Source: Alphaproteobacteria bacterium (GTDB taxonomy: Bacteria; Pseudomonadota; Alphaproteobacteria; Sphingomonadales; Emcibacteraceae). Taken from it: a DNA stretch of 11,920 nucleotides. The notes below the pieces were generated by a model. The model did no database searches, had not been told where the DNA came from, and saw only the letters and a program-made list of their open reading frames with translations. The position numbers were made by a program, and so were the translations under genes. Shown here one piece after another: positions 1-6,900 of the stretch. Every line of letters begins with the position of its first letter. The first letter of the stretch is position 1. The stretch lies in contig JAADGA010000039.1 in NCBI GenBank assembly GCA_013152615.1, forward strand, positions 1 through 11,920. Reading direction: 5' to 3'.

Positions 1-92
1 GGGGCCGTAATCTCACCGATCAGAAAAAATATGTTGATGATCTGCGGGACTTTTTCGGCACCATTGCCCGCTTTCCGAACCTGCCCCGGACT
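1..92 (+). repeat. Direct repeat, copy 1 (identical to 2933-3024)
   Basis: Ninety-two bases match 2933-3024 without a mismatch. The following 30 bases up to the stop codon differ by one missing base and five substitutions, and the DNA after the stop is unrelated. The repeat is the 3' coding end of two tandem TonB-dependent receptor genes. How far left the identity extends cannot be seen. Confidence 0.97.
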
Positions 93-122
93 TATGGTAT
101 TAAGGCGGTGTATAATTTCTAG
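1..122 (+). CDS. TonB-dependent receptor, C-terminal end only (upstream tandem copy)
   Basis: This is the 3' end of an outer-membrane TonB-dependent receptor gene that enters from the left edge. The frame starts at position 3 (GRNLTDQKKYVDDL...) and ends with a TAG at 120-122. The last residues, TYGIKAVYNF, are the usual final beta-strand of such barrels, ending in Phe, the signal read by the BAM assembly machinery. Bases 1-92 are identical to 2933-3024 in the full receptor gene downstream, so this is a tandem paralogue. Only 39 codons are visible, so substrate and completeness cannot be judged. The identification rests on the match to the neighbouring full-length gene and on the C-terminal motif. 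Confidence 0.9.
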   Translation, partial: GRNLTDQKKYVDDLRDFFGTIARFPNLPRTYGIKAVYNF

Positions 123-140
123 AGCCTGATAACAGCAGAT

Positions 141-164
141 AAGGGAAGCTCATCGGCTTCCTTT
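141..164 (+). terminator. Possible weak terminator after the first receptor copy
   Basis: A 9-bp stem (AAGGGAAGC / GCTTCCTTT, one G-T pair) with a 6-base loop lies 18 bases after the TAG of the first receptor copy. Only three T residues close the hairpin and no longer U-tract follows, so termination would be weak or Rho-assisted. The same stem can form on the minus strand. Confidence 0.4.
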
Positions 165-169
165 ACCTG

Positions 170-382
170 TTAGTGGCAAAACGCCTCGCTTTTTGATGCC
201 CGGGCGCGATTGACCGCCATCCAGATAATATCGTCAATTCCCCTGGCTTTTAAGTCATCGCTTTTCGCCATAAATCCCGGCGGATGTTTTGCCGAACAGG
301 GCGGGGTAAAAGCCCCCGGCACCGAGAATAAGGTAATTTTTCGTCCAGTAAAAATTTCGTCTGCTGTTACATATGATCCAAA
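170..382 (-). pseudogene. Peroxiredoxin (Prx5/redoxin type) gene remnant
   Basis: On the minus strand an open frame of 70 codons runs between a TGA (383-385) and a TAA (170-172). It reads SYVTADEIFTGRKITLFSV, then PGAFTPPCSAKHPPGF, then MAKSDDLKARGIDDIIWMAVN. This matches the core of Prx5-like peroxiredoxins: the d-E-l-F-x-G-K-x-v-x-L-F strand, the PGAFTPTC peroxidatic-cysteine loop, the S-x-x-H-L-P-G-F helix, and the L-K-x-K-G-v-D-x-I-x-x-x-x-V-N segment. The peroxidatic Cys is kept. The family N-terminus (about 20 residues) is missing behind a stop. Homology ends at VN, where D-P-F-V-M is expected, and about 90 C-terminal residues are absent in all frames. There is no credible start codon or ribosome-binding site. 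TPTC has become TPPC and HLPGF has become HPPGF, both consistent with decay. It is a truncated relic, not a working gene. Confidence 0.82.
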
Positions 383-396
383 TCAGAATTAAATGC

Positions 397-428
397 TTGA
401 ATATTTTTCATTATTATGAATAATTCAA
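397..428. promoter_or_regulatory. Inverted repeat in AT-rich region upstream of the receptor gene
   Basis: TTGAAT (397-402) and ATTCAA (423-428) form an inverted pair 20 bases apart in a strongly AT-rich stretch, 74 bases before the receptor ATG. It could be an operator for a regulator of the receptor (many such genes are iron- or substrate-controlled) or part of the promoter. No clean -35/-10 pair with normal spacing could be placed, and no Fur-box match is claimed. The remaining bases of the 123-501 gap hold only the peroxiredoxin remnant, the weak hairpin, and the ribosome-binding site GGGAGA (491-496). Confidence 0.3.
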
Positions 429-501
429 ACGTTGGTTTAACTGTTGAACGCTGTCCGTTAACCCCGGTCGGTGGAATAACAAAATTTTTTGGGAGAAACA
501 C

Positions 502-3075
502 ATGAAAAAATATACCACGTTTGCATCAATCATTGCCCTGTCCACGGCGATGTCGGCAACCAGCGTCATGGTTCAGGCGGCAGATAAGGCTGCGGCCCAA
601 ACCACAGACAAGACCGCAGGCCAAACCACAGGCAAAACCACAGGAAAAACCAAAGCCGAAGTGGCGATGGAGGGCAATGATTTCGCCATCGAAAATATTA
701 TCGTCACGGCGCAGAAACGATCCGAACGTTTGAAGGATGTGCCGATTTCCATGTCCGTTCTGTCCGATGTCCAACTGCATCAGACCGGGGTTCGTGATTT
801 AAAATCCATTGCCGAATATATCCCTAATCTGCAAATCAGCCAATCCAATGACTTCCGCTCGACGGTGACTATTCGCGGGGTCGGTGCCCAAAGCCGTAAC
901 ATTGGTTTTGATGCCCGGGTCGGGGTCTATGTCGACGGGGTTTACATGGGGCAGTCGCCGGCACTCAATCAGGAACTGCTGGATATTCAGCGCATTGAAG
1001 TTCTGCGGGGACCACAGGGTACTTTGTTTGGCAAGAACACGGTGGCCGGAGCCATCAGCATAACCACCAAGAAACCCAATGACGAGCTGGCAGGCCGGAT
1101 CTCGGCTGATGTCGGTAATCTGGGCTTTACTGATTTCAAGGGCCGGATAAATATTCCGCTTTCTGACAAGGTGTTTGCCAAATTTTCTGTCTCAAGGCGC
1201 GACCGCAACGGCTATGTCAGGAATACCGTCACCGGCCATGACCTGATGGGGGTAGGGACCACATCCTATCGGGCTCAATTGCGGTTTCTGGTCAGTGACC
1301 AGCTTGAAATCAACGCGTCCTTTGACGGACTGAACGGCAATAGCCTGACCTTGGTCGGGGTGCCGGAAACAGATTCTTTTGCGCTTTACGCCTTGAATAA
1401 AAAGCCGCAATCCCGGACGGTGGCCTTTAACCGGGACCCGACCGATAAACGTGACGTTTATGGCGGTCATGTCGACATCAACTATGAAACAAGCGGCGGC
1501 TTTACCCTGAAATCCATTACCGCCTACCGCGATACCAAGGCGGATTATACCAACCAGACCGATTATTCGCCGCTGGATATCGTTACAATCCGATTCGCCG
1601 ACCGCTACAAGCAGTTTACCGAGGAATTGCAGTTTATTTCGCCGAGTGACCAGAAACTTACCTATATGGCCGGTCTGTATTACTACAACCAGCGGGCCAC
1701 GACCAGGCGTGACGCGTTTATTGGCAAGGATTTGTTAAAAGGATATTTTGGTGTCTTGCTGCCACCGGGGACGCCGACTGCGGTGATGTCAGGCATTCGT
1801 CAGGCCTTGAATTTCGGCACTCCCGGCGCCTCGGCAACCACCAATTACGGCGATGTAAAAACCAAAAGCTATGCCGGTTATCTTAACGGAGCCTATCAGG
1901 TTACTGACCGGCTTAAAATTGGTTTTGGTCTGCGCTATTCTATCGAGGACAAGGATGTCAGCTGGACACTGGATGGCCGGGCTTCCGGGCGACCGTTAAC
2001 CATTCCGGCGTCTCTGGCCGGTCTGCCGGGGGTTGATGGCAAACCGATTGGCACCACGATTACGTCGACCTCAATCGCCGGGGTTAATTTATATTCTCCG
2101 GCCGCCGCCGCTCAGCTTGGCCCGTTCATACAGCTGAATGGTCTTGCCTTTAATATTGGCTCAACCGGTCCTGATCCGCTTAACCCCAGTCCGATGACCA
2201 ACACCCGGCGCGATACTTATTTCGCCCCGGCAGTCAGTCTGACTTATGCCCTTAATGACGATGATAATGTCTATGTCAAATATTCATCCGGGTATAAAAG
2301 CGGTGGCTTTAATCTCGACTTTATCAATGCCAATGAGCTTGCTGCCAATAGTGGCCTTAAATTCGCCAAGGAGACGGTGAAAAGTTATGAAATCGGTTTC
2401 AAGGGCAGCTTCCTTGATAATCGTTTGTCATTGAATATGGCTGGCTTTGTCGCCAACTATAATAATTATCAGGTCAATCAGTTTGTTGATCTTGGCGGTG
2501 GCCGAACCTCTATCCGGATTTCAAATGCCGCCAAAGTCAGGACCAAGGGTATTGAGGCCGAGGCCACCTGGCATGCGACCGAAGACCTGACCTTCAATGG
2601 CTCTCTGGGCCTGCTTGATGCTACTTTCAGCAGTTTCCCTCATGGCGGCACCAAGGGCGCGGATGTTTCCGGCAACCGTTTGCCCAATGCGACCACTTTC
2701 AATGCGTCGTTCAGCGCCCAGTATTATCATGACATCACTTCAATAGACACTACGTTGCTGGTGCGCTTTGACCTTACCACCCGCAGTGGCTATTACACCA
2801 CGGCCAATAATAATACCACCGCGCCGCTTAGATTGGGTGGCACGGTGCCGTTCGATTATATTCAGCCGTTGACGATGATTAATGGCCGCATCGGCCTGAT
2901 TTCTGATAATAATGGCTGGGAAATCTATCTTTGGGGCCGTAATCTCACCGATCAGAAAAAATATGTTGATGATCTGCGGGACTTTTTCGGCACCATTGCC
3001 CGCTTTCCGAACCTGCCCCGGACTACGGTATTAACGTTGTCTATAATTTCTAGGGTTGCCGACGGAAACATATAA
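502..3075 (+). CDS. TonB-dependent outer-membrane receptor, C-terminus frameshifted
   Basis: This gene encodes an outer-membrane gated channel that imports a scarce ligand (iron chelate, vitamin, glycan or other) using TonB-ExbBD energy. It has 857 residues. A signal peptide ends near Ala26 (VMVQA/ADK). A Gln/Thr/Gly/Lys linker spans 33-51 and a TonB box (NIIVTAQKR) lies near 65-73. The plug domain spans about 78-190 (TIRGVG, VGVYVDGVYMG, RIEVLRGPQGTLFGKNTVAGAI), followed by the 22-strand barrel. The start is set by GGGAGA five bases before ATG. The ligand cannot be inferred. The last 16 residues (after Thr841) are out of frame: restoring one T between 3024 and 3025 gives TYGINVVYNF and a TAG at 3051-3053, as in the upstream copy. 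As it stands, the barrel lacks its terminal aromatic strand and may fold or insert poorly. A strong terminator follows. Confidence 0.93.
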   Translation: MKKYTTFASIIALSTAMSATSVMVQAADKAAAQTTDKTAGQTTGKTTGKTKAEVAMEGNDFAIENIIVTAQKRSERLKDVPISMSVLSDVQLHQTGVRDLKSIAEYIPNLQISQSNDFRSTVTIRGVGAQSRNIGFDARVGVYVDGVYMGQSPALNQELLDIQRIEVLRGPQGTLFGKNTVAGAISITTKKPNDELAGRISADVGNLGFTDFKGRINIPLSDKVFAKFSVSRRDRNGYVRNTVTGHDLMGVGTTSYRAQLRFLVSDQLEINASFDGLNGNSLTLVGVPETDSFALYALNKKPQSRTVAFNRDPTDKRDVYGGHVDINYETSGGFTLKSITAYRDTKADYTNQTDYSPLDIVTIRFADRYKQFTEELQFISPSDQKLTYMAGLYYYNQRATTRRDAFIGKDLLKGYFGVLLPPGTPTAVMSGIRQALNFGTPGASATTNYGDVKTKSYAGYLNGAYQVTDRLKIGFGLRYSIEDKDVSWTLDGRASGRPLTIPASLAGLPGVDGKPIGTTITSTSIAGVNLYSPAAAAQLGPFIQLNGLAFNIGSTGPDPLNPSPMTNTRRDTYFAPAVSLTYALNDDDNVYVKYSSGYKSGGFNLDFINANELAANSGLKFAKETVKSYEIGFKGSFLDNRLSLNMAGFVANYNNYQVNQFVDLGGGRTSIRISNAAKVRTKGIEAEATWHATEDLTFNGSLGLLDATFSSFPHGGTKGADVSGNRLPNATTFNASFSAQYYHDITSIDTTLLVRFDLTTRSGYYTTANNNTTAPLRLGGTVPFDYIQPLTMINGRIGLISDNNGWEIYLWGRNLTDQKKYVDDLRDFFGTIARFPNLPRTTVLTLSIISRVADGNI
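598..654 (+). repeat. 12-base tandem repeat coding a TTGK-type linker
   Basis: Degenerate 12-base units (consensus near CAAACCACAGGC) encode QTTDKTAGQTTGKTTGKTK, residues 33-51 of the receptor, between the signal peptide and the TonB box. The segment is hydrophilic, basic and probably disordered. It sits in the periplasmic N-terminal extension, where it could lengthen the reach to TonB. Such repeats vary in copy number by slippage. Confidence 0.7.
2933..3024 (+). repeat. Direct repeat, copy 2 (identical to 1-92)
   Basis: This is the downstream copy of the 92-base identity shared with the window start. It lies at codons 811-841 of the receptor gene. The identity ends exactly at the point where this copy lacks one base. 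Confidence 0.97.
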
Positions 3076-3093
3076 ACGTTCAGATAAACTTTC

Positions 3094-3121
3094 AAAGGGA
3101 GGCCGGTGGTCTCCCTTTTTT
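3094..3121 (+). terminator. Rho-independent terminator of the receptor gene
   Basis: The arms AAAGGGAG (3094-3101) and CTCCCTTT (3111-3118) form a perfect 8-bp stem, extended by a G-T pair, with a short loop. The hairpin runs into six T residues (3116-3121). It lies 18 bases after the present TAA and 40 bases after the original TAG, so it should end receptor transcription before yqgE. Confidence 0.85.
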
Positions 3122-3269
3122 AACGCGTCCCCGCCTTGGCGGCTGCGATAGGGATGATAATGGTCACGGCCTTGTCCATTCATTCATTTGTTTCTGTAAA
3201 TTTTGTCCCAAAAAGCTTATAGTCAGGGTTCCTTGATTATGTCATTAATTTATCGGGTCGTAAATTTTT

Positions 3270-3869
3270 ATGATTAAAGCAACCTTTCTCAATGGCCAAT
3301 TGCTGCTTGCCATGCCGGGCATGACTGACCCGCGCTTTGATCGCAGCGTCATTTATATCTGTAGTCACAGTGAGGACGGGGCGATGGGACTGGTGATTAA
3401 CAGTAGCGCCGCCAATATCGGTTTCTCCGGCCTGCTTGATCAGCTCGATGTGACCTATGATCCGGAATATCTCTCCGGCGGTCCGGTCGCCGGCGGGGAT
3501 GCCAGTGAAAAGATTATAGTGCATGCCGGCGGCCCGGTTGAAACTGGCCGCGGTTTCATTCTGCATACCACGGATTATGTTCAGGAATCGACGATGGTCA
3601 TTTCAGAAACCGTGGCCCTGACCGCAACAATTGATATTCTGGCGGCGATTGCCCGGGGCAGCGGCCCGCAGGGGTTTATTGTGGCCCTTGGTTATACCGG
3701 GTGGGGCCGGGGCCAGCTGGAAAATGAAATCAACCGCAACAGCTGGCTTAATATCGAGGCGGATGAGGAATTGCTGTTCCGCACTGATCTGGATTTAAAA
3801 TGGTCACGGGCGATGACAAAACTGGGTATTGACATTACCATGCTGTCAACATATTCCGGTAACGCGTAA
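3270..3869 (+). CDS. yqgE: YqgE/AlgH family protein (UPF0301, DUF179)
   Basis: A 199-residue member of the YqgE/AlgH family, a soluble bacterial protein of unsettled function. Its name comes from a proposed alginate regulator in Pseudomonas, which need not apply here. Visible family hallmarks are FLNGQLLLAMPGMTDPRFDR near the start, SVIYICSHSEDGAMGLVIN (26-44), AGGPVETGRGFILH (86-99) and ALGYTGWGRGQLENEI near 139-154. Length is typical (about 185-200). The ATG at 3270 matches the usual family start, although no good Shine-Dalgarno sequence precedes it (AT-rich TAAATTTTT). The gene stands 149 bases beyond the receptor terminator, so it needs its own promoter. I could not place a convincing one in 3122-3269. 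Confidence 0.93.
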   Translation: MIKATFLNGQLLLAMPGMTDPRFDRSVIYICSHSEDGAMGLVINSSAANIGFSGLLDQLDVTYDPEYLSGGPVAGGDASEKIIVHAGGPVETGRGFILHTTDYVQESTMVISETVALTATIDILAAIARGSGPQGFIVALGYTGWGRGQLENEINRNSWLNIEADEELLFRTDLDLKWSRAMTKLGIDITMLSTYSGNA

Positions 3870-3944
3870 GCTTTGCCAGCTAAATTGCCGCCAGCAAAAT
3901 TTATCTGAAATTCATCCGGTTCTATTTTTCCATTGAGGGGTTTT

Positions 3945-4694
3945 ATGGCAGAATTCAAAGATTATTTTTCGACCCGGTCCGGGGAGTATAGCCGGTTCCG
4001 GCCATCATATCCGCCGGCGGTCTATCAGTATCTGTCCGGCCTGTGTGCCGGGCATGATCTGGCGTGGGACTGTGCCACCGGCAGTGGTCAGGCGGCGCGC
4101 GGCCTGTGCGGTCATTTCCACCAGATTGTGGCGACGGACGCGAGCGCGGAACAGCTCAGGCATGCTGCGGGGCCGGATAATGTGTCTTTTCGGGTGGCGA
4201 CGGCGGAACAGTCCGGGTTTGAAACCGCCAGCGTTGATCTGATCACGGTCGCCCAGGCGCTGCACTGGTTTGATCATGAGGCGTTTTTCCGTGAGGTTAA
4301 AAGGGTGGTCAAACCGGGCGGAATAATCGCCGCATGGAGCTATAACCTGTTGGAGATCACCCCGGAAATTGATGTCATTGTTAATAGATTCTGTGAAGAT
4401 ACCGTCGGCGAATACTGGCCACCGGGGCGGCGCTATGTGGTGGATGATTACCGGACGATAGCTTTCCCGTTCGCAGAAGTCACCATGCCGCCATTGCGGA
4501 TGACGGTGGTATGGTCGCTTGATGACCTGATCGGCTATCTGGCAACCTGGTCCGCGGTCACGCGCTACCGCGCGGCGCGGGGTCGTGATCCGATGGTGGA
4601 CATTTACACCGAATTATCGACAGTATGGGGTCCGGATACTGCGGCCAAAAAAACAGTCCACTGGCCGCTAAGCTTTCTGGTGGGTAAGCTTTAG
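3945..4694 (+). CDS. Class I SAM-dependent methyltransferase, substrate unknown
   Basis: A 249-residue methyltransferase with a Rossmann-like fold. Motif I is WDCATGSGQ (41-49), where SAM's amino-acid end binds. The acidic residue after strand 2 is Asp65 (VATDAS), and the AQALHWFD segment (103-110) with the later KPGG loop resembles the Methyltransf_11 group. The N-terminal DYFSTRSGEYSRFRPSYP is common in UbiE/COQ5-like and trans-aconitate-methyltransferase-like small-molecule enzymes. I chose ATG 3945 over the in-frame TTG at 3933 because GAGGGG (3935-3940) sits just ahead of it and would fall inside the coding region otherwise. The gene follows yqgE by 75 bases and converges on the MaoC-like gene with a 4-base overlap of stop codons (TTAG at 4691-4694). 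The acceptor substrate cannot be told. Confidence 0.85.
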   Translation: MAEFKDYFSTRSGEYSRFRPSYPPAVYQYLSGLCAGHDLAWDCATGSGQAARGLCGHFHQIVATDASAEQLRHAAGPDNVSFRVATAEQSGFETASVDLITVAQALHWFDHEAFFREVKRVVKPGGIIAAWSYNLLEITPEIDVIVNRFCEDTVGEYWPPGRRYVVDDYRTIAFPFAEVTMPPLRMTVVWSLDDLIGYLATWSAVTRYRAARGRDPMVDIYTELSTVWGPDTAAKKTVHWPLSFLVGKL

Positions 4695-5152
4695 GACTGT
4701 TGCCGCCTGACCCCGTCCCGGGTCAGGAACATGCCGGCGGAGGTCAGGGTCATCACCGCTTCGTCCTGCTGATTAAGCAGGGTGACATGATAATTGACAA
4801 CGCCGACGCCGGGTTTGCTGTTTAATTCGCGCGCTTTCAGCACCTTTATCGAGGCCCGAAGCCGGTCACCGGGCTTTACCGGGACCAGCCAGCGCAGGTT
4901 ATCCACCCCGGGTGAGCCGATGCTGTGGCTTTGGGTCAGGATATGATCACACAGCAGCCGCATCATTACCGAGCAGGTCAGCCAGCCACTGGCAATCAGC
5001 CCGCCATGAAAGGATTTTTTGGCAAAGTCCGGGTCGGTATGAATCGGTTGCGGGTCATATTTCCGGGCAAATTCAATGATTTCCTGTTCGGTGATCCGGT
5101 AATCACCAAAGGTCTCGGTGGCACCAACCTCAAAATCCTCAAAAACTTTCAT
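4691..5152 (-). CDS. MaoC-like (R)-hydratase family protein
   Basis: A 153-residue single hot-dog domain protein of the MaoC/PhaJ type. Members hydrate trans-2-enoyl-CoA to (R)-3-hydroxyacyl-CoA. The hydratase motif is YDPQPIHTD (32-40), giving the catalytic pair Asp33 and His38. The usual Asn of D-x-N-P-x-H is Gln, as in many MaoC-like proteins of uncertain substrate. SFHGGLIASGWLT (47-59) is the following conserved segment. A strong AGGAG lies five bases before the ATG, and its first bases are the TAG stop of ychF, so the gene is the coupled last gene of the rplY-pth-ychF group. Its 3' end overlaps the convergent methyltransferase gene by 4 bases. A role in acyl-CoA metabolism is likely, but the exact substrate is unknown. 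Confidence 0.88.
   Translation of the reverse strand: MKVFEDFEVGATETFGDYRITEQEIIEFARKYDPQPIHTDPDFAKKSFHGGLIASGWLTCSVMMRLLCDHILTQSHSIGSPGVDNLRWLVPVKPGDRLRASIKVLKARELNSKPGVGVVNYHVTLLNQQDEAVMTLTSAGMFLTRDGVRRQQS
4706..4727. terminator. Hairpin just past the methyltransferase stop, inside the MaoC coding end
   Basis: CCTGACCC (4706-4713) and GGGTCAGG (4720-4727) form a perfect 8-bp stem with a 6-base loop, starting 12 bases after the methyltransferase stop codon. It lies within the last codons of the convergent MaoC-like gene. No U-tract follows on the plus strand, so it may slow or stop transcription only weakly. It could also be a by-product of coding sequence. Confidence 0.35.
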
Positions 5153-5160
5153 ATCAACTC

Positions 5161-6264
5161 CTAATTGGCAAAACGGAAATGCAGCACATCACCGTCGGCC
5201 ACGATATAATCCTTGCCCTCAAGGCGCATTTTGCCGTGATCCCGTGCTCCACCTTCGCCGTTATACTCAATATAATCGCTATAGGAAATGGTTTCGCTGC
5301 GGATGAACCCTTTCTCAAAATCGGTGTGAATGACGCCGGCGGCCTGAGGGGCCTTGGTACTCTGGCGCACGGTCCACGCCCGGGCCTCTTTCGGCCCGAC
5401 GGTAAAAAAGGTGATCAGATGCAACAGGTCATAGCCCGCCCGGATCACCCGGCCAAGCCCGGTTTCGCCCAGCCCCAGATCCTCCAGAAAGGCTTTTTGT
5501 TCTTCCGCGTCATCCAACTGGGCAATCTCGGCTTCGAGCGCGGCTGAGATGATCACCGACAGCGCGTTTTCTTCTGCCGCCCTTGCCGCGACCCGGCGGC
5601 TCATGTCATTGCCCTCCGCAGCGTCATCCTCACTGACATTGCACACATACAGCACCGCCTTTGAGGTCAATAGCTGCAAATCATTGATCATTTTCTGTTC
5701 ATCGTCGTCGCAGGCCTTAACGGTACGGGCCGGTTTGCCCGCTTCGAGCACGGCCAGCAGCCGCTCAACCAGAGCCATGATGGCTTTGGCGTCTTTATCC
5801 TGTCCCCGAACCCGGCGTTCCAGACCGGACTGACGTTTGGTCAGGCTGTCAATATCGGCGAGCATCAGTTCGGTCTCAACGGTTTCGGCATCGGCAACCG
5901 GATCAATCACCCCCTCGACATGGGTAATATCGTCATCCTCGAAACAGCGCAGCACGTGAATGATGGCATCGACCTCGCGGATATTGGCGAGGAACTGATT
6001 GCCGAGCCCTTCGCCCTGTGACGCGCCGCGCACCAGACCCGCAATATCGACAAAGGATAATTGTGTCGGCAGGATTTGCTTTGACCCGGCAATGGCCGCC
6101 AGTTTATGCAGCCGCGGGTCCGGCACCGGCACCTGACCGATATTGGGCTCGATGGTGCAGAAGGGATAATTGGCCGCTGCCGCCGCTGCGGTACTGGTCA
6201 GGGCGTTGAACAGCGTTGATTTTCCGACATTCGGCAGGCCGACAATTCCACATTTAAAACCCAT
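5161..6264 (-). CDS. ychF: Redox-regulated ATPase YchF (Obg-like)
   Basis: A 367-residue cytosolic P-loop ATPase of the Obg/OLA1 family that binds ribosomes and affects translation and the oxidative stress response. The Walker A motif is GLPNVGKS (9-16) and the G3 motif is DIAG (73-76). In place of the GTPase NKxD motif stands NVSE (209-212), the known YchF feature that shifts preference to ATP. A helical coiled-coil insert spans about 125-200. A C-terminal TGS domain covers about 280-367 (FFTVGPKEARAWT, HTDFEKGFIRSE, DYIVADGDVLHFRF). Length matches the family (about 363-367). It starts 12 bases after pth, with a weak GGATA ribosome site, and its stop overlaps the next gene's AGGAG. Joint transcription with pth and rplY is very likely. 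Confidence 0.97.
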   Translation of the reverse strand: MGFKCGIVGLPNVGKSTLFNALTSTAAAAAANYPFCTIEPNIGQVPVPDPRLHKLAAIAGSKQILPTQLSFVDIAGLVRGASQGEGLGNQFLANIREVDAIIHVLRCFEDDDITHVEGVIDPVADAETVETELMLADIDSLTKRQSGLERRVRGQDKDAKAIMALVERLLAVLEAGKPARTVKACDDDEQKMINDLQLLTSKAVLYVCNVSEDDAAEGNDMSRRVAARAAEENALSVIISAALEAEIAQLDDAEEQKAFLEDLGLGETGLGRVIRAGYDLLHLITFFTVGPKEARAWTVRQSTKAPQAAGVIHTDFEKGFIRSETISYSDYIEYNGEGGARDHGKMRLEGKDYIVADGDVLHFRFAN

Positions 6265-6276
6265 ATTTTCTATCCA

Positions 6277-6867
6277 TTATTTTATATTTGGTTTAAGCCG
6301 CAAGCCAACGTCATTGAGAAATCTGGCACCGACTGTCTCTCCCGTCCGGTCAAGCAGCCTTGGTGCGGCACCGGCCACCGCCGCCAGCAGCGGCGCGAGC
6401 CAGTCCTGATCACAGCGCGCGAAATCACCAAGCACATGGCCGTGAACCTGCGTTTTCGTTCCCGGATGGCCGATACCGATGCGGATCCGGTGATAGCCGG
6501 GGCCGATATGCTGGTCAATACTGCGCAGACCATTATGGCCACCGGCACCGCCGCCGGTCTTGAATTTTATTTTTCCGGCGGCAATATCAAGCTCATCATG
6601 AAAGACAAAAATATCCTCCGGCGCTATTTTGTAAAAGCGGGCGGCCTCAGCCACCGACTGTCCCGACAGATTCATATAGGTTTGCGGCTTCAGGATCAGT
6701 ATTTTTTCGGAGCCGATCCGGCCCTCAAAGCTTAGGCCGTGAAAGCGGGATTTGGCTCCGGAAAAATTATGGCGGCGGATAACCTCGTCCACCGCCATAA
6801 AACCGATATTATGCCGGTTGTTGTGGTATTTATTGCCGGGATTTCCCAGTCCAACCCATAACAACAT
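6277..6867 (-). CDS. pth: Peptidyl-tRNA hydrolase
   Basis: This 196-residue enzyme cleaves the ester bond of peptidyl-tRNA that drops off ribosomes, recycling tRNA in the cytosol. The family signature is complete: [18 protein letters not shown] at 6-23 with the catalytic His19, TYMNLSG (63-69) with Asn66, FHDELD (89-94) with Asp91, and GGHNGLRS (109-116) with Asn112. These match the E. coli catalytic and binding residues His20, Asn68, Asp93 and Asn114. The C-terminal helix is normal in length. It lies 33 bases after rplY and 12 before ychF, an order widely seen in alphaproteobacteria. An AGGA ten bases before ATG is the likely ribosome site. Confidence 0.97.
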   Translation of the reverse strand: MLLWVGLGNPGNKYHNNRHNIGFMAVDEVIRRHNFSGAKSRFHGLSFEGRIGSEKILILKPQTYMNLSGQSVAEAARFYKIAPEDIFVFHDELDIAAGKIKFKTGGGAGGHNGLRSIDQHIGPGYHRIRIGIGHPGTKTQVHGHVLGDFARCDQDWLAPLLAAVAGAAPRLLDRTGETVGARFLNDVGLRLKPNIK

Positions 6868-6900
6868 GGCCTTTAATTCCTGAATATTACCGGGAGAAGA

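Noticed and set aside
210..392. Plus-strand 60-codon open frame starting at TTG between the receptor copies
   Set aside because: It has no ribosome site and no recognisable sequence; it is the antisense of the peroxiredoxin remnant, which explains why the stretch is open.
598..654. CRISPR-like array from short regular repeats
   Set aside because: Units are 12 bases, contiguous, without spacers, and in frame with the receptor; it is a coding microrepeat.
1..3121. Insertion sequence or transposon around the receptor duplication
   Set aside because: No transposase, terminal inverted repeats or target-site duplication are visible; the duplication looks like simple tandem paralogy.
3155..3225. 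Short plus-strand frame beginning MIMVTALSIH before yqgE
   Set aside because: Only about 22 codons, with no family resemblance and no ribosome-binding site; chance.
3237..3566. Minus-strand 109-codon frame opposite yqgE
   Set aside because: Antisense shadow of a clear YqgE gene; no start signal and no known motif.
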